Of a DNA stretch of 64,000 nt, positions 25,450 to 35,330 are shown piece by piece. This DNA is from Butyrivibrio sp. XPD2006. GTDB lineage: Bacteria; Bacillota; Clostridia; Lachnospirales; Lachnospiraceae. Location of the stretch: the NCBI RefSeq assembly GCF_000420865.1, contig NZ_ATVT01000010.1, positions 1 to 64,000 of the forward strand, given 5' to 3'. The translations under genes were made by a program, and so were the position numbers. The notes below the pieces were generated by a model. It saw nothing but the letters and a program-made list of their open reading frames with translations. It was not told the origin of the DNA and made no database searches. Position 1 is the first letter of the stretch. Every line of letters starts with the position of its first letter.

Positions 25450-26286
25450 TTAACAGGTCACAACGATGCCGCCATCGCCGGCATAAGTAGTTGCAACTCC
25501 TGCAGCGTCAACGATAAGGGCTTCTTTGAAGGGAACCCTCTTTAGTATCATATCCTTTACAACACATGCTCTTTCAAAGCAGTTAACATGTGTGATTAGA
25601 AGTCTCTTTTTCTCGGCTTCCTTGATCTCTGATGCTACGACATCAACCATCTTGACCAGTGCCTTGCGGATACCGATGCCCTGAGTCTTTTGCTGGATTT
25701 CACCTCTTACACCGATACATACCGGCTTGATATTAAGAGTTGTGGCTACAAGAGCCTTCATACCTGTGAGGCGTCCGTTCTTTCTGAGTGTCTCGAGTGA
25801 GTCTAAAACAAAATATGTATTCATCTCGTCTCTGAAGGCCTCAAGCTGAGTTACAACTTCTTCAAAGGCAAGTCCCGATTCTGCAAGATCCATTGCCTTC
25901 ATGGCTATCTGAGTCTCGCCGCAGCATGCAGAGAGGGAGTCACATATGTGGATATTCTTGTCTCCGATTTCCTCGTGATAGAGATTCTTGCCAAGAAGAG
26001 CACTGTTATAACTTCCGCTCAGCTTGGAAGAGAGTGTTACAACATATACATCGTCAGCATCTGTGGTGTATGCCTTCATATAGAGTTCGGGAGAAGGACA
26101 TGCAGTCTTGGCACAGTCGTTTGATGCGGCTACCTTGGCCAGGTAATCCGCCTGATTAAATGTATCATCATCGATTATTACAAAATCATCCACCTGAAGA
26201 ACCAGGGGGACAACTTCAATTCTAGGGTCCTTTCGCAGATCAGCCGGAAGATCGCAACAGCTGTCTACTACTATCTTATAGCTCAT
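25450..26286 (-). CDS. DegV family fatty-acid-binding protein
   Basis: DegV/FakB proteins bind a fatty acid and, with FakA, present it for phosphorylation to acyl phosphate. The N-terminus IVVDSCCDLP is the family's ligand-loop signature, and the later TLSSKLSGSYNSA matches the second conserved patch. Length (278 aa) is standard. ATG 26286 follows CAGGAGG; an upstream ATG adds 13 residues without a site. The partner kinase gene is not in the window. Confidence 0.9.
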   Translation of the reverse strand: MSYKIVVDSCCDLPADLRKDPRIEVVPLVLQVDDFVIIDDDTFNQADYLAKVAASNDCAKTACPSPELYMKAYTTDADDVYVVTLSSKLSGSYNSALLGKNLYHEEIGDKNIHICDSLSACCGETQIAMKAMDLAESGLAFEEVVTQLEAFRDEMNTYFVLDSLETLRKNGRLTGMKALVATTLNIKPVCIGVRGEIQQKTQGIGIRKALVKMVDVVASEIKEAEKKRLLITHVNCFERACVVKDMILKRVPFKEALIVDAAGVATTYAGDGGIVVTC

Positions 26287-26373
26287 AAAACCTCCTGATA
26301 GAACGTTACTTACATGTAGTTTCAAATACCATGTTTGATGATATCATGTTTGCTCCGGTACGTAAACAAAACT

Positions 26374-27108
26374 TCAGGAATCATGCTCGCTCACATATTT
26401 CCTGGTTTTGTTGATGGCATTTCTGTAAGTAAAAGATATAGGGAGTGTCATATCATTATCTAAGGTGACTTTTCCAAAAGATGTCTTTTTTATGTGGTTG
26501 ATATTTATAATGGCATTGTCATTTACAGGACATATCTGCGGAAAGATATTGCACTGATCGTAGAAATTGACGATATCGTCCAAAATGGCGATCATTCGTC
26601 CTCCTGTTAAGTACACCTCCAGATCGAAACGCGCTCTTTTTACACAGATGATATCATCACCGTGGGCATAGACGGTTTCATCCTTGCCTCGAAGCTCTAT
26701 AGAAGGATCTGATGTGACACTGAGCTCACTGATCTTGTCAACCATAGCTGTAATCTCAGCAACTTTGATTGGTTTGTCCAGGAAAAAGATATTATCAGCC
26801 TTGATACCTTCTTTTTCAACAAGAGATCTGTAGTCAATGGAAGAGGAGCACATCACGATGGGACTCTCAATTCCCGCATACAAGAGCATCTTCAATATGT
26901 GAAAACCATTGCACTCGTCATCGGATACCATATCGATAAACAGTCCCTGATACATCTTGGGATTTTGCATGAAGGCTTCAACATTGCCAAAGGAATCTAT
27001 CCAGATTCGATCTCCGGTTTCTTTGAAATATCTGTCAGACTGACGACCCAGAAGACGTTCTGTCTGCTTTCTGTCTGCTATATTGTCATCACAAACTGCT
27101 ATGTGCAT
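26374..27108 (-). CDS. LytTR-family response regulator
   Basis: Phosphorylation-controlled transcription factor. The receiver domain (1-125) has the acidic pair Asp7/Asp8 and the likely phospho-acceptor Asp59 in LFIDM. A LytTR DNA-binding domain follows (about 140-240), with the beta-strand pattern IICVKRARFDLEVYLTGG and CPVNDNAIININHI. Length (244 aa) is usual. No sensor kinase is adjacent. It lies 12 bp after the DUF1294 gene and may be cotranscribed with argG. Confidence 0.85.
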   Translation of the reverse strand: MHIAVCDDNIADRKQTERLLGRQSDRYFKETGDRIWIDSFGNVEAFMQNPKMYQGLFIDMVSDDECNGFHILKMLLYAGIESPIVMCSSSIDYRSLVEKEGIKADNIFFLDKPIKVAEITAMVDKISELSVTSDPSIELRGKDETVYAHGDDIICVKRARFDLEVYLTGGRMIAILDDIVNFYDQCNIFPQICPVNDNAIININHIKKTSFGKVTLDNDMTLPISFTYRNAINKTRKYVSEHDS

Positions 27109-27120
27109 AGGACACCTCTT

Positions 27121-27414
27121 TTACATAAAGCTGAATTCGATGGGACTAAAATAAAGAAAGACTACAAGCGCTATCTGCAATATCAGTATTACGGGCATTC
27201 CGATGAGAAAATACCAGTGTTTGGTCTTGTGTCTGAAAATGTGCATACCCAATATGCTTCCGAGACTTCCTCCGATTATTGCAACAGCAAAAAGGGTTGC
27301 TTCCGGGATACGGAAGGCGCCACGAACAGAGCGCCTCTTGTCGATACCCATGAAAGCAAACCCTAAAATGTTTGTTATTAATAAATATATTCCCAGAATA
27401 AAGATGGATTTCAT
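27121..27414 (-). CDS. DUF1294 membrane protein
   Basis: A 97-residue membrane protein with three hydrophobic helices (about 2-22, 40-60, 67-90). FMGIDKRRSVRGAFRIPE is typical of DUF1294 (commonly a Asp-Lys-xx-Ala/Arg pattern), and GGSLGSILGMHIFRHKTKH follows. Function is unknown. It starts 3 bp after the argG stop with no clear ribosome site of its own, so translation probably depends on coupling. Confidence 0.82.
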   Translation of the reverse strand: MKSIFILGIYLLITNILGFAFMGIDKRRSVRGAFRIPEATLFAVAIIGGSLGSILGMHIFRHKTKHWYFLIGMPVILILQIALVVFLYFSPIEFSFM

Positions 27415-27417
27415 CTA

Positions 27418-28641
27418 TTACTTGTTCTTTTCCACTTCCTGCATCTTCATAGCGCGAACCTTGCATGAAAGACCAAAGAGATTGATGAAGCCCTCTGCAT
27501 CATGGTGGTCATAGAGATCACCTGTCTTGAATGAAGCAATGCTCTCGTTGTAGAGAGAGTAAGGTGACTTAGTACCAGCCTTGATGATGTTACCTTTATA
27601 GAGCTTGAAGGTAACTTCTCCGGTTACATACTTCTGAGTTGACTCAATGAATGCCTGCTCAGCTTCGCGAAGAGGAGTGAACCATTTCCCTTCATATACT
27701 AGATCGGCAAACTTGTTGCCCATATCTTTCTTCATTGTATAGGTATCACGATCCAAAATCAACTCTTCAAGCTGCTGATGAGCCTCATAAAGAATTGTTC
27801 CGCCGGGTGTCTCATAAACGCCGCGGGACTTCATTCCTACTACACGGTTCTCTACAATATCAACGATACCGATTCCATTCTCGCCACCAAGCTTATTAAG
27901 TGTGCGGATGATGTCTGAAACCTTCATCTCTTTGCCGTTAACTGACTTGGGAACGCCGCCCTCGAAAGTCATGGTAACGGTTGTAGGTGTATCAGGAGCA
28001 TCCTCCGGTGTCTTGCCGAGTACTAAGAGATGCTTGTAATTGGGCTCCAGTGAAGGATCTTCAAGCTCAAGACCCTCGTGGGAGATATGCCAGAGGTTTC
28101 TGTCACGGCTGTAGCTGGAGTCTGCAGAGAATGGAAGGTTTATGCCGTGAGCTTTGCAGTATGCAATTTCTGATTCACGGGAATCCATTGTCCACTTATC
28201 ATTTCTCCAGGCTGCGATTATCTTGATATCAGGAGCAAGAGCCTTGATTCCAAGCTCGAAACGGATCTGGTCGTTACCCTTACCTGTAGCACCGTGGCAG
28301 ATTGCAACAGCGCCTTCTTTTCTGGCAATCTCAACCAGCTTCTTGGCGATCAGAGGACGTGCCATTGATGTACCAAGCAGATACTTGTTCTCGTAAACAG
28401 CGTGAGCCATTACACATGGAACAATGTAGTCATCACAGAACTCATCTACAACATCAAGGACATAGAGTTTGCTTGCTCCGCAACTCTTTGCTCTTTCGTC
28501 AAGTCCGTCAAGTTCTTCTTCCTGTCCGCAGTCTATGCAGACACATACAACTTCGTAATCAAAGTTTTCCTTAAGCCACGGGATGATAGCAGTAGTATCA
28601 AGACCGCCTGAATATGCGAGAATAACCTTTTCTTTTGCCAT
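27418..28641 (-). CDS. argG: Argininosuccinate synthase
   Basis: Joins citrulline and aspartate with ATP to make argininosuccinate in arginine synthesis. The N-terminal P-loop AYSGGLDTT and the GATGKGNDQIRFE citrulline/aspartate-site stretch are present. Length from ATG 28641 is 407 aa, the family norm, and this start follows GAGGAG; longer frames upstream are not needed. It is divergent from argC, sharing an upstream region with four ARG-box-like sites. Confidence 0.97.
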   Translation of the reverse strand: MAKEKVILAYSGGLDTTAIIPWLKENFDYEVVCVCIDCGQEEELDGLDERAKSCGASKLYVLDVVDEFCDDYIVPCVMAHAVYENKYLLGTSMARPLIAKKLVEIARKEGAVAICHGATGKGNDQIRFELGIKALAPDIKIIAAWRNDKWTMDSRESEIAYCKAHGINLPFSADSSYSRDRNLWHISHEGLELEDPSLEPNYKHLLVLGKTPEDAPDTPTTVTMTFEGGVPKSVNGKEMKVSDIIRTLNKLGGENGIGIVDIVENRVVGMKSRGVYETPGGTILYEAHQQLEELILDRDTYTMKKDMGNKFADLVYEGKWFTPLREAEQAFIESTQKYVTGEVTFKLYKGNIIKAGTKSPYSLYNESIASFKTGDLYDHHDAEGFINLFGLSCKVRAMKMQEVEKNK

Positions 28642-28711
28642 TGAAACACTCCTCAACTTTCTTCGTATGGTATAATTTTGTTGCTTGTTGGATATAAATA
28701 TAAACCCTCGA

Positions 28712-28801
28712 TGCATAAAATGCAACACCAAATTGCATAAATATTTAAAAATCTTTTGTTTTCTGCATAAATATTTAAATTTCTATTGCATTATTCATGC
28801 A
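28712..28801. promoter_or_regulatory. Cluster of four ARG-box-like operators between argG and argC
   Basis: TGCATAAAATGCA (28712-28724), TGCATAAATATTTA (28734-28747 and again at 28764-28777) and TGCATTATTCATGCA (28787-28801). All resemble the ArgR/AhrC box with TGNAT half sites. Starts are 22, 30 and 23 bp apart, close to whole helical turns. They lie between divergent argG and argC and would repress both with arginine. Confidence 0.75.
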
Positions 28802-28853
28802 CCGGTCGTATACTTAAACAAGTTTATACATATTATGAGAGGTGAAAGCCAAT

Positions 28854-29906
28854 ATGATTAAGGTAGGAATTATAGGTGCTACAGGCTACGCAGGAGCTGA
28901 AATAGTAAGGCTCATTCAGGGACATCCCGATGCAGAGGTGGTGTGGTACGGATCCAGAAGCTTTATTGATGAGAAGTACAGTAGTATATATGGAAATCTC
29001 TTTAAACTGGTTGATGCAAAATGCATGGATGACAATATGGAAGAACTTGCATCCCAGGCAGATGTCATCTTTACAGCAACTCCTCAGGGACTGTGTGCAT
29101 CACTTGTTAATGAAGACATTCTTAATAAAGTAAAGATAATCGATCTCTCTGCAGACTTCAGATTAAAAGATGTATCTGTATATGAGAAGTGGTACAAGAT
29201 CGAGCACAAGGCACCTCAATATATAGAAGAAGCTGTATACGGCCTTTGCGAGATTAACAGGGACAAGGTAAAGGGAGCAAGACTTGTTGCTAATCCCGGA
29301 TGCTATACAACTTGTTCAATTCTTACAGCATATCCTCTTGTAAAGGAAGGACTTATAGATGTAGATACTCTGATCGTTGATGCGCTTTCAGGCGTATCCG
29401 GAGCAGGAAGAGGAGCTAAGGTTGCCAATCTCTATTGCGAAGTCAACGAGTCTGCTAAACCATACGGAGTGGCCTCGCACAGGCATACTCCTGAGATTGA
29501 GGAGCAACTTGGATATGCAGCGGGAAAAGAGATGGTGATAAACTTTACACCTCATCTTGTCCCTATGAACAGAGGAATCCTCGCTACTGAATACGCTACT
29601 CTTATTAAGAATGATGGCAAACTTCCTACTTCAGCAGATATAAGAGCGGTTTACGAGAAGTACTACAAAGATGAAAAGTTCATAAGGCTTTTAGATGACG
29701 GCGTCTGCCCTGAGACAAGATGGGTAGAGGGTAGTAACTACGTCGATATCGGTTTTAAGATCGATGAGAGGACCGGAAGAGTGATCATGATGGGCGCTAT
29801 AGACAATCTGGTCAAGGGAGCAGCCGGACAGGCAGTGCAGAATATGAACATCATGTTTGGCCTTGATGAAGCTAAGGGACTTGAACTTGTTCCAAGTTTT
29901 CCGTAA
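28854..29906 (+). CDS. argC: N-acetyl-gamma-glutamyl-phosphate reductase
   Basis: NADPH-dependent third step of ornithine synthesis. The Rossmann GATGYAGAE motif lies at the N-terminus, and the catalytic Cys is in VANPGCYTT. Length from ATG 28854 is 350 aa. An in-frame GTG at 28842 overlaps the ribosome site and is less likely. First gene of argC-GNAT-argJ-argB-argD, behind ARG boxes. Confidence 0.96.
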   Translation: MIKVGIIGATGYAGAEIVRLIQGHPDAEVVWYGSRSFIDEKYSSIYGNLFKLVDAKCMDDNMEELASQADVIFTATPQGLCASLVNEDILNKVKIIDLSADFRLKDVSVYEKWYKIEHKAPQYIEEAVYGLCEINRDKVKGARLVANPGCYTTCSILTAYPLVKEGLIDVDTLIVDALSGVSGAGRGAKVANLYCEVNESAKPYGVASHRHTPEIEEQLGYAAGKEMVINFTPHLVPMNRGILATEYATLIKNDGKLPTSADIRAVYEKYYKDEKFIRLLDDGVCPETRWVEGSNYVDIGFKIDERTGRVIMMGAIDNLVKGAAGQAVQNMNIMFGLDEAKGLELVPSFP

Positions 29907-29935
29907 TTAAGTGATGGCCGAGGAGTGAGATTATT

Positions 29936-30379
29936 ATGGTTCGCAAGATGACAATTGAAGACTATGACAAGGTATATGCCCTGTGGATGTCAATACATGG
30001 ATTTGGAATCAGGACCATGGATGATTCCAGGGATGGGATAGAGAGATTTATAAAAAGAAATCCCGACACCAGCGCAGTGTATGAGCAGGACGGTAAGATT
30101 GTAGGTGCTATTTTATGTGGTAATGACGGACGAAGAGCCTGCTTTTACCACGTGTGCGTAAGTGAAGAATACAGAAAACACGGCATCGGAAGAAAAATGG
30201 TTGAGTTTTGCTGTGAGCAGCTAAAGAAAGAGGGCATCAACAAGGTTTGTCTCAATGCTTTTGTCACCAACGAGGTTGGAAACAAGTTCTGGCAGAAGAT
30301 GGGATGGACTCTCAGAGATGACATGAATTATTACGATTTCACACTTAATGATAAGAATCTTACAGTCTTTAATAAATAA
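29936..30379 (+). CDS. GNAT acetyltransferase inside the arg operon
   Basis: A 147-residue single GNAT domain. The acetyl-CoA loop is RKHGIGRKMVEF (about 80-91), preceded by the beta-4 strand FYHVCVSEEY and followed by NEVGNKFWQKMGW. GAGGAGTGAG lies before the ATG. It stands between argC and argJ, where a standalone N-acetylglutamate synthase would make sense, but ArgJ downstream can already recycle and make N-acetylglutamate. Substrate is therefore uncertain. Confidence 0.88.
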   Translation: MVRKMTIEDYDKVYALWMSIHGFGIRTMDDSRDGIERFIKRNPDTSAVYEQDGKIVGAILCGNDGRRACFYHVCVSEEYRKHGIGRKMVEFCCEQLKKEGINKVCLNAFVTNEVGNKFWQKMGWTLRDDMNYYDFTLNDKNLTVFNK

Positions 30380-30405
30380 CGTGCATTATTCAATTAGGAG
30401 GCATT

Positions 30406-31629
30406 ATGAAGGTAATAGAAGGCGGAGTAACAGCAGCAAAAGGTTTTACGGCAGCAAGCTGTGCGGCCGGCATCAAATATAAAGACAGAACAGATATGGC
30501 CTTTGTTTTTTCCAAAAAGCCATGTACCTGTGCCGGAACATTTACATCAAATGTAGTCAAGGCAGCCTGTGTTCAGTGGGATCAGAAGATAGTTTATTCA
30601 GGAGATCCGATGCACGGCGTTGTTATAAACTCAGGAATAGCCAATGCCTGCACCGGCAAAGAGGGCTTTGATGCCTGTGAAGCTACTGCAAAAGCGGTAG
30701 AGAAGACTCTCGGTGTTCCATTTAATACGGTAGCCGTAGCATCAACAGGTGTTATCGGAATGCAGCTTCCGGTAGATAAGCTGGTGGCAGGGGTTGAGAA
30801 TATGAGCAAAACCCTGGATGACAGCATAGATGCTGGAACTGCAGCTTCTAAGGCTATTATGACAACAGATACAGTTAATAAAGAGATAGCCGTTACTTTT
30901 GAAATCGGTGGAAAAGAGATAACCCTTGGCGGAATGAGTAAGGGATCGGGCATGATACATCCAAACATGTGCACAATGCTTGCTTTTCTTACAACAGATA
31001 TAAGTATTGATAAAGCTCTTTTGCAGGAAGCAGTGTCAGAGGTGGTCAAGGACTCTTTTAACATGATCACAGTTGACGGAGATACTTCCACAAACGATAC
31101 GCTTCTTATCATGGCCAACGGCGAGTCGGGTAATGAAATCATTAAGGATAAGACCGATGAATACAGCACATTTAAGGAAGCTCTGAGCTATGTTTGTACA
31201 TTCCTTGCCAAGAAGATGGCAGCCGACGGAGAAGGTGCAAGTAAGCTCTTTGAAGCCAAGGTTGTAAATGCAAAATCAAAAGATGACGCAAGAACATTAT
31301 CCAGGGCTATTGTTGGTTCAAACCTTTCAAAGGCAGCAATATTCGGATGTGATGCAAACTTTGGAAGATTCCTTTGCGCCATGGGATATTCGGGAGCTGA
31401 TTTTGATCAGAATGATGTGGAGCTTTTCTTTGAGAGTACAAACGGAAGACTCAAGGTCTTTGACAAGGGAACACCAATTGTGTTCGATGAAGACGAAGCA
31501 CTTAAGATCATGAAAGCAGATGCTGTGACAGTATTTGTGGATATGCATGAAGGAAAAGAAGAGGCAACAGCCTGGGGATGTGACCTTACATATGACTATG
31601 TCAAGATAAACGCAGATTACAGGAGTTAA
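30406..31629 (+). CDS. argJ: Bifunctional ornithine acetyltransferase / N-acetylglutamate synthase
   Basis: Transfers acetyl from N-acetylornithine to glutamate (and may use acetyl-CoA). A self-cleaving Ntn-type fold: the precursor is cut before the nucleophile Thr190 in PNMCTMLAF, inside the conserved [10 protein letters not shown] segment. Length (407 aa) is standard. AGGAGG precedes the ATG. It lies within the arg operon. Confidence 0.95.
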   Translation: MKVIEGGVTAAKGFTAASCAAGIKYKDRTDMAFVFSKKPCTCAGTFTSNVVKAACVQWDQKIVYSGDPMHGVVINSGIANACTGKEGFDACEATAKAVEKTLGVPFNTVAVASTGVIGMQLPVDKLVAGVENMSKTLDDSIDAGTAASKAIMTTDTVNKEIAVTFEIGGKEITLGGMSKGSGMIHPNMCTMLAFLTTDISIDKALLQEAVSEVVKDSFNMITVDGDTSTNDTLLIMANGESGNEIIKDKTDEYSTFKEALSYVCTFLAKKMAADGEGASKLFEAKVVNAKSKDDARTLSRAIVGSNLSKAAIFGCDANFGRFLCAMGYSGADFDQNDVELFFESTNGRLKVFDKGTPIVFDEDEALKIMKADAVTVFVDMHEGKEEATAWGCDLTYDYVKINADYRS

Positions 31630-31640
31630 AGGAGATTATT

Positions 31641-32540
31641 ATGGATCAGGGGATGCAGGATGTACTTAAGAAGGCGGAAGTACTTGTAGAGGCTCTTCCG
31701 TATATTCAGAAGTTTAACAGAAAGATTATAGTAGTTAAGTATGGCGGAAGTGCTATGAGCAACGAAGAACTTCAGAAGAATGTAATAACAGACGTTACTC
31801 TTTTGAAGCTTGTCGGATTTAAGCCTATTATCGTACACGGTGGCGGAAAGGCAATCAGCAACTGGGTGTCCAAGGTTGGCAAGGAAGCTGAATTCGTTAA
31901 TGGCCTCAGGGTTACTGATTCTGAGACGATGGAAATTGCTGAGATGGTACTTGGAAGAGTTAACAAGCAGCTTGTGACTATGGTACAGGAGCTCGGAGTC
32001 AAGGCTATCGGAATCAGTGGCAAGGATTCAGGACTTCTTCATGTTAAAAAGAAGTATTCGGATGGTAAGGATATAGGATATGTTGGTGAGATCGACAAGG
32101 TAGATCCCAAGGTTTTATACGATCTTCTTGATAATGACTATCTGCCTATCATTGCACCTATCGGTCTGGATGATAATTTTGATACTTACAATATTAATGC
32201 AGATGATGCTGCCTGTGCGGTGGCTAAGGCAGTCGGCGCCGACAAGCTCGCTTTTCTTACAGACATTGAAGGAGTTTATAAAGATATTAAGGATCCTGAG
32301 TCTTTTATCTCAAGGCTTACCTGCTCCGAGGCAGATGCCCTTATTGCAAGTGGCAATATCGGCGGCGGAATGCTTCCTAAGCTTGGCAATTGTACAGATG
32401 CTGTAAGAGGCGGCGTTAACAGAGTGCATATTCTTGACGGAAGAATTCCTCATTGCCTTCTTTTGGAGATCTTTACAAATAAAGGTATCGGAACCATGTT
32501 TATGCCGGATGCAGATGCATCGGCAGCTGCAAATGTTTGA
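31641..32540 (+). CDS. argB: Acetylglutamate kinase
   Basis: Phosphorylates N-acetylglutamate with ATP, the second ornithine step. The amino-acid-kinase fold shows VVKYGGSAM (ATP loop), [10 protein letters not shown] (acetylglutamate loop) and [14 protein letters not shown]-terminal GGGMLPKL motif is typical. Length (299 aa) is normal. It overlaps the following frame by 4 bp only if a far upstream argD start is used. Confidence 0.96.
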   Translation: MDQGMQDVLKKAEVLVEALPYIQKFNRKIIVVKYGGSAMSNEELQKNVITDVTLLKLVGFKPIIVHGGGKAISNWVSKVGKEAEFVNGLRVTDSETMEIAEMVLGRVNKQLVTMVQELGVKAIGISGKDSGLLHVKKKYSDGKDIGYVGEIDKVDPKVLYDLLDNDYLPIIAPIGLDDNFDTYNINADDAACAVAKAVGADKLAFLTDIEGVYKDIKDPESFISRLTCSEADALIASGNIGGGMLPKLGNCTDAVRGGVNRVHILDGRIPHCLLLEIFTNKGIGTMFMPDADASAAANV

Positions 32541-32557
32541 TAACAGGAGATATTAAA

Positions 32558-33757
32558 ATGAGTGAGATGATGCAGAAATATATAGACGAGGCGGAGAAAG
32601 CTCTTTTACATACATACAACAGATATCAGATAGTTCTGGACAGAGGTGACGGAGTTTATCTCTATGACATTGACGGCAAGAAATATCTGGATTTCGTATC
32701 GGGAATAGCCGTGTTTGCTCTCGGATACAATAACAAGGAGTACAATGATGCGCTGAAGGCTCAGATTGACAAGCTTCTGCACACATCAAACTACTATTAC
32801 AATGTTCCTGCTATTGAGGCTGCCAAGAAGATAAAGGAAGTGTCCGGAATGGACAGAGTGTTCTTTACCAACAGCGGTGCTGAGGCTGTAGAGGGTGCTC
32901 TTAAGGCAGCAAGGAAATACGCTTTTCTTAAGGATGGAAAGAACGATCATGAGATCATTGCCATGAATCATTCCTTCCACGGAAGAACCTTCGGCGCTCT
33001 TTCGGTAACTGGTAATCCCCATTACAGAGAGGCGTTTGAGCCTATGATTGGTAATATTAAGTTTGCCGATCTCAATAATTTTGACAGCGTCTTAAAGTGT
33101 GTAAACGATAAGACATGTGCTATTATCCTTGAAACTGTTCAGGGAGAGGGAGGAATTTTCCCGGCAACAGAAGAATTCCTTACCAAGGTAAGAGCTCTTT
33201 GCGATGAAAAAGACATTCTGCTCATCCTGGATGAGATCCAGTGCGGTATGGGAAGAACAGGTTACATGTACGCATGGCAGAAGTATGGAATTAAGCCTGA
33301 CATCATGACAACTGCCAAGGCTCTTGGCTGTGGAGTGCCGGTTGGAGCATTCCTTATGACTGAAAAAGTAGGCCAGAATTCACTGGTTGCTGGTGACCAC
33401 GGAACAACTTATGGAGGCAATCCTTTTGCCTGCGCGGCTATAAACAAAGTCCTTGATTTATTTAAACAGGACAATATAATAGAGAATGTGAATGAGGTGG
33501 CTCCATACTTGGAGAAGCGCCTTGACGAACTTAAGGATAAGTATGACTTCATAATTGACAGGCGTGGCGCCGGTCTTATGCAGGGACTTGTATTTAACAG
33601 ACCTGTAGCAGAAGTGATAAACAAAGCTCTTGAGAAGGGGCTTATCCTTATAAATGCGGGAACAGAGATAATAAGATTTGTTCCTCCGTTGGTTATAACT
33701 AAGGAGAATGTAGATGACATGATCGTTATTCTTGATTCATGTCTGGAGTCTTTATGA
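32558..33757 (+). CDS. argD: Acetylornithine aminotransferase
   Basis: PLP-dependent transfer of an amino group from glutamate to N-acetylglutamate semialdehyde. Class III aminotransferase signatures: NSGAEAVEGALKAARKY, SFHGRTFGALS, LDEIQCGMGRTG and the PLP-lysine region TTAKALGCGVPVGAF. Length from ATG 32558 (399 aa) is standard; this start follows GGAG by 7 nt, while the ATG at 32537 would overlap argB. Confidence 0.95.
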   Translation: MSEMMQKYIDEAEKALLHTYNRYQIVLDRGDGVYLYDIDGKKYLDFVSGIAVFALGYNNKEYNDALKAQIDKLLHTSNYYYNVPAIEAAKKIKEVSGMDRVFFTNSGAEAVEGALKAARKYAFLKDGKNDHEIIAMNHSFHGRTFGALSVTGNPHYREAFEPMIGNIKFADLNNFDSVLKCVNDKTCAIILETVQGEGGIFPATEEFLTKVRALCDEKDILLILDEIQCGMGRTGYMYAWQKYGIKPDIMTTAKALGCGVPVGAFLMTEKVGQNSLVAGDHGTTYGGNPFACAAINKVLDLFKQDNIIENVNEVAPYLEKRLDELKDKYDFIIDRRGAGLMQGLVFNRPVAEVINKALEKGLILINAGTEIIRFVPPLVITKENVDDMIVILDSCLESL

Positions 33758-35265
33758 GAATTAAAATCAGGATAATATCTATAATACTTGTTGCCTGTGC
33801 GCTGTTGGGCACATATGTTTACGCACGCTCGGACAGGAGCATATTTGAGGATTATTCTCTTTTTGCAAGAAATAAAACTACCGTGAGGCTGTGGTATACA
33901 GACGATACCCTGACTCCATATCTTCAGAGTAAGGCAGTTGCTTATTCTGAGTCTAACAGTAAGGTTCGAATAGAGCCTGTTCTTGTTTCAGGTCTTGAGT
34001 ACCTGGAGGCCATCAATAAGGCCTCCGTGGACGAGGACAATTACCCGGATCTATATATAATAACAAATGATTCTCTGGAGAAAGCCTACCTGGCTGGGCT
34101 TGCAATGGAGATTGAAGGCGGGGATGAATTCCTTTCAAAAGGAATATTCCCCGATGCTGCTATTAATTCTGTAACTTATAAGGGGAAAAAGATAGCATAT
34201 CCCTTCTATTTTGAAACCAGTTCTCTTATCTATAACAAGACCTATCTTGAGAACATGGCCGTTGAAACCATGCAGACAGAGATAGATACTGCTGAGGGAG
34301 AGGCTGCACAGCAACAGACTGAAGAGGCAGTAGAAGAAGGGGAGATACCTGAAGATGACAGTGTGACTTCGGAGGACGTAAGTGCTGAGATTACTCAGGG
34401 CATGATCGATGAAGCGGTTGCCGAGAGCCTTCCTCTTAATATTTCCGATATTCTTAAGTTTGCACAGAGCTACAATGCTCCTGAGCAGGTAGAAGCGGTG
34501 TTCCAGTGGGATGTGACCGATATCTTCTATAATTACTTCTTTGTAGGCAACTATATGAATGTAGGCGGAGAAGCTGGAGATGATGTAAGCCAGATAGATA
34601 TCTACAATACTGATACCATCAGCTGTATGAAGATTTATCAGCAGCTTAATCAGTTCTTTGCTATAGATGCCGATTCAATTGATTATGATAAGGTTGTTCA
34701 GGACTTTATTGACGGTAAGGTTGTATTTACCATTGCTACAACAGATATTATCAAGAAAATTGACGATGCCAAGGCAGCCGGAGAATGTGATTTTGAATTT
34801 GCGGTTGCAGATATGCCGGGACTTACCGGTGATTTTGGATCAAGGACTATGTCAGTGACAGAGTGTCTTGTGGTTAACGGACTTTCCGAAAATGCAAGCG
34901 AGGCCAATGAAGTAGCCAGATATCTGTGCTCTGACAATTCAGGAGATATTTATAAACTCAGCAGCAAGGTGGCAGCACACTATGGAGTTAAGTACGATAA
35001 CCCCAATCTTGCTACATTTGTTGGTGTTTATGCGGATTCGGTACCTATGCCTAAGACTATTGAGACCAGTAACCTGTGGATGGAGCTGGAGATAGCATTC
35101 ACCAAGATCTGGAACGGGGAGGATTGTAACTCAACCCTCAAGAATGTCTGCGAGAGCATTATGACCCAGGTAACGGGTACTCCTTATACCGCAGAGGTGC
35201 TTCCTGATCCGGATGATGATGCAATTACTGCCGGACTCACAGAAGATGTTGAAGATAATGATTGA
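33754..35265 (+). CDS. Membrane-anchored extracellular solute-binding-like protein
   Basis: An uncleaved or Tyr/Ala-ended N-terminal hydrophobic helix (about 7-24) exports a roughly 480-residue domain. TVRLWYTDDTLTPYLQSKAVAYSES and YPDLYIITNDSLEKAYLAG resemble the start of family 1 solute-binding proteins. An unusual Glu/Gln/Asp-rich insert at about 175-235 interrupts the usual fold. No lipobox and no ABC permease genes are nearby, so it may not serve an importer. It starts in a 4-bp overlap with argD (ATGA), suggesting cotranscription. Substrate unknown. Confidence 0.75.
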   Translation: MRIKIRIISIILVACALLGTYVYARSDRSIFEDYSLFARNKTTVRLWYTDDTLTPYLQSKAVAYSESNSKVRIEPVLVSGLEYLEAINKASVDEDNYPDLYIITNDSLEKAYLAGLAMEIEGGDEFLSKGIFPDAAINSVTYKGKKIAYPFYFETSSLIYNKTYLENMAVETMQTEIDTAEGEAAQQQTEEAVEEGEIPEDDSVTSEDVSAEITQGMIDEAVAESLPLNISDILKFAQSYNAPEQVEAVFQWDVTDIFYNYFFVGNYMNVGGEAGDDVSQIDIYNTDTISCMKIYQQLNQFFAIDADSIDYDKVVQDFIDGKVVFTIATTDIIKKIDDAKAAGECDFEFAVADMPGLTGDFGSRTMSVTECLVVNGLSENASEANEVARYLCSDNSGDIYKLSSKVAAHYGVKYDNPNLATFVGVYADSVPMPKTIETSNLWMELEIAFTKIWNGEDCNSTLKNVCESIMTQVTGTPYTAEVLPDPDDDAITAGLTEDVEDND

Positions 35266-35330
35266 ATTATTTCTTTCAATCGCATAGAATAGAAAAGCAT
35301 GGTGGGGTCCTCTTTATTTAAGGAGGAAAC

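Noticed and set aside
25299..25545. Plus-strand open frames overlapping DUF5721/DegV genes
   Set aside because: They are shadows of the minus-strand genes with no ribosome site and no conserved sequence.
35261..35282. Hairpin after the solute-binding-like gene as a terminator
   Set aside because: The stem is short and A/T-rich, and no T-run follows.
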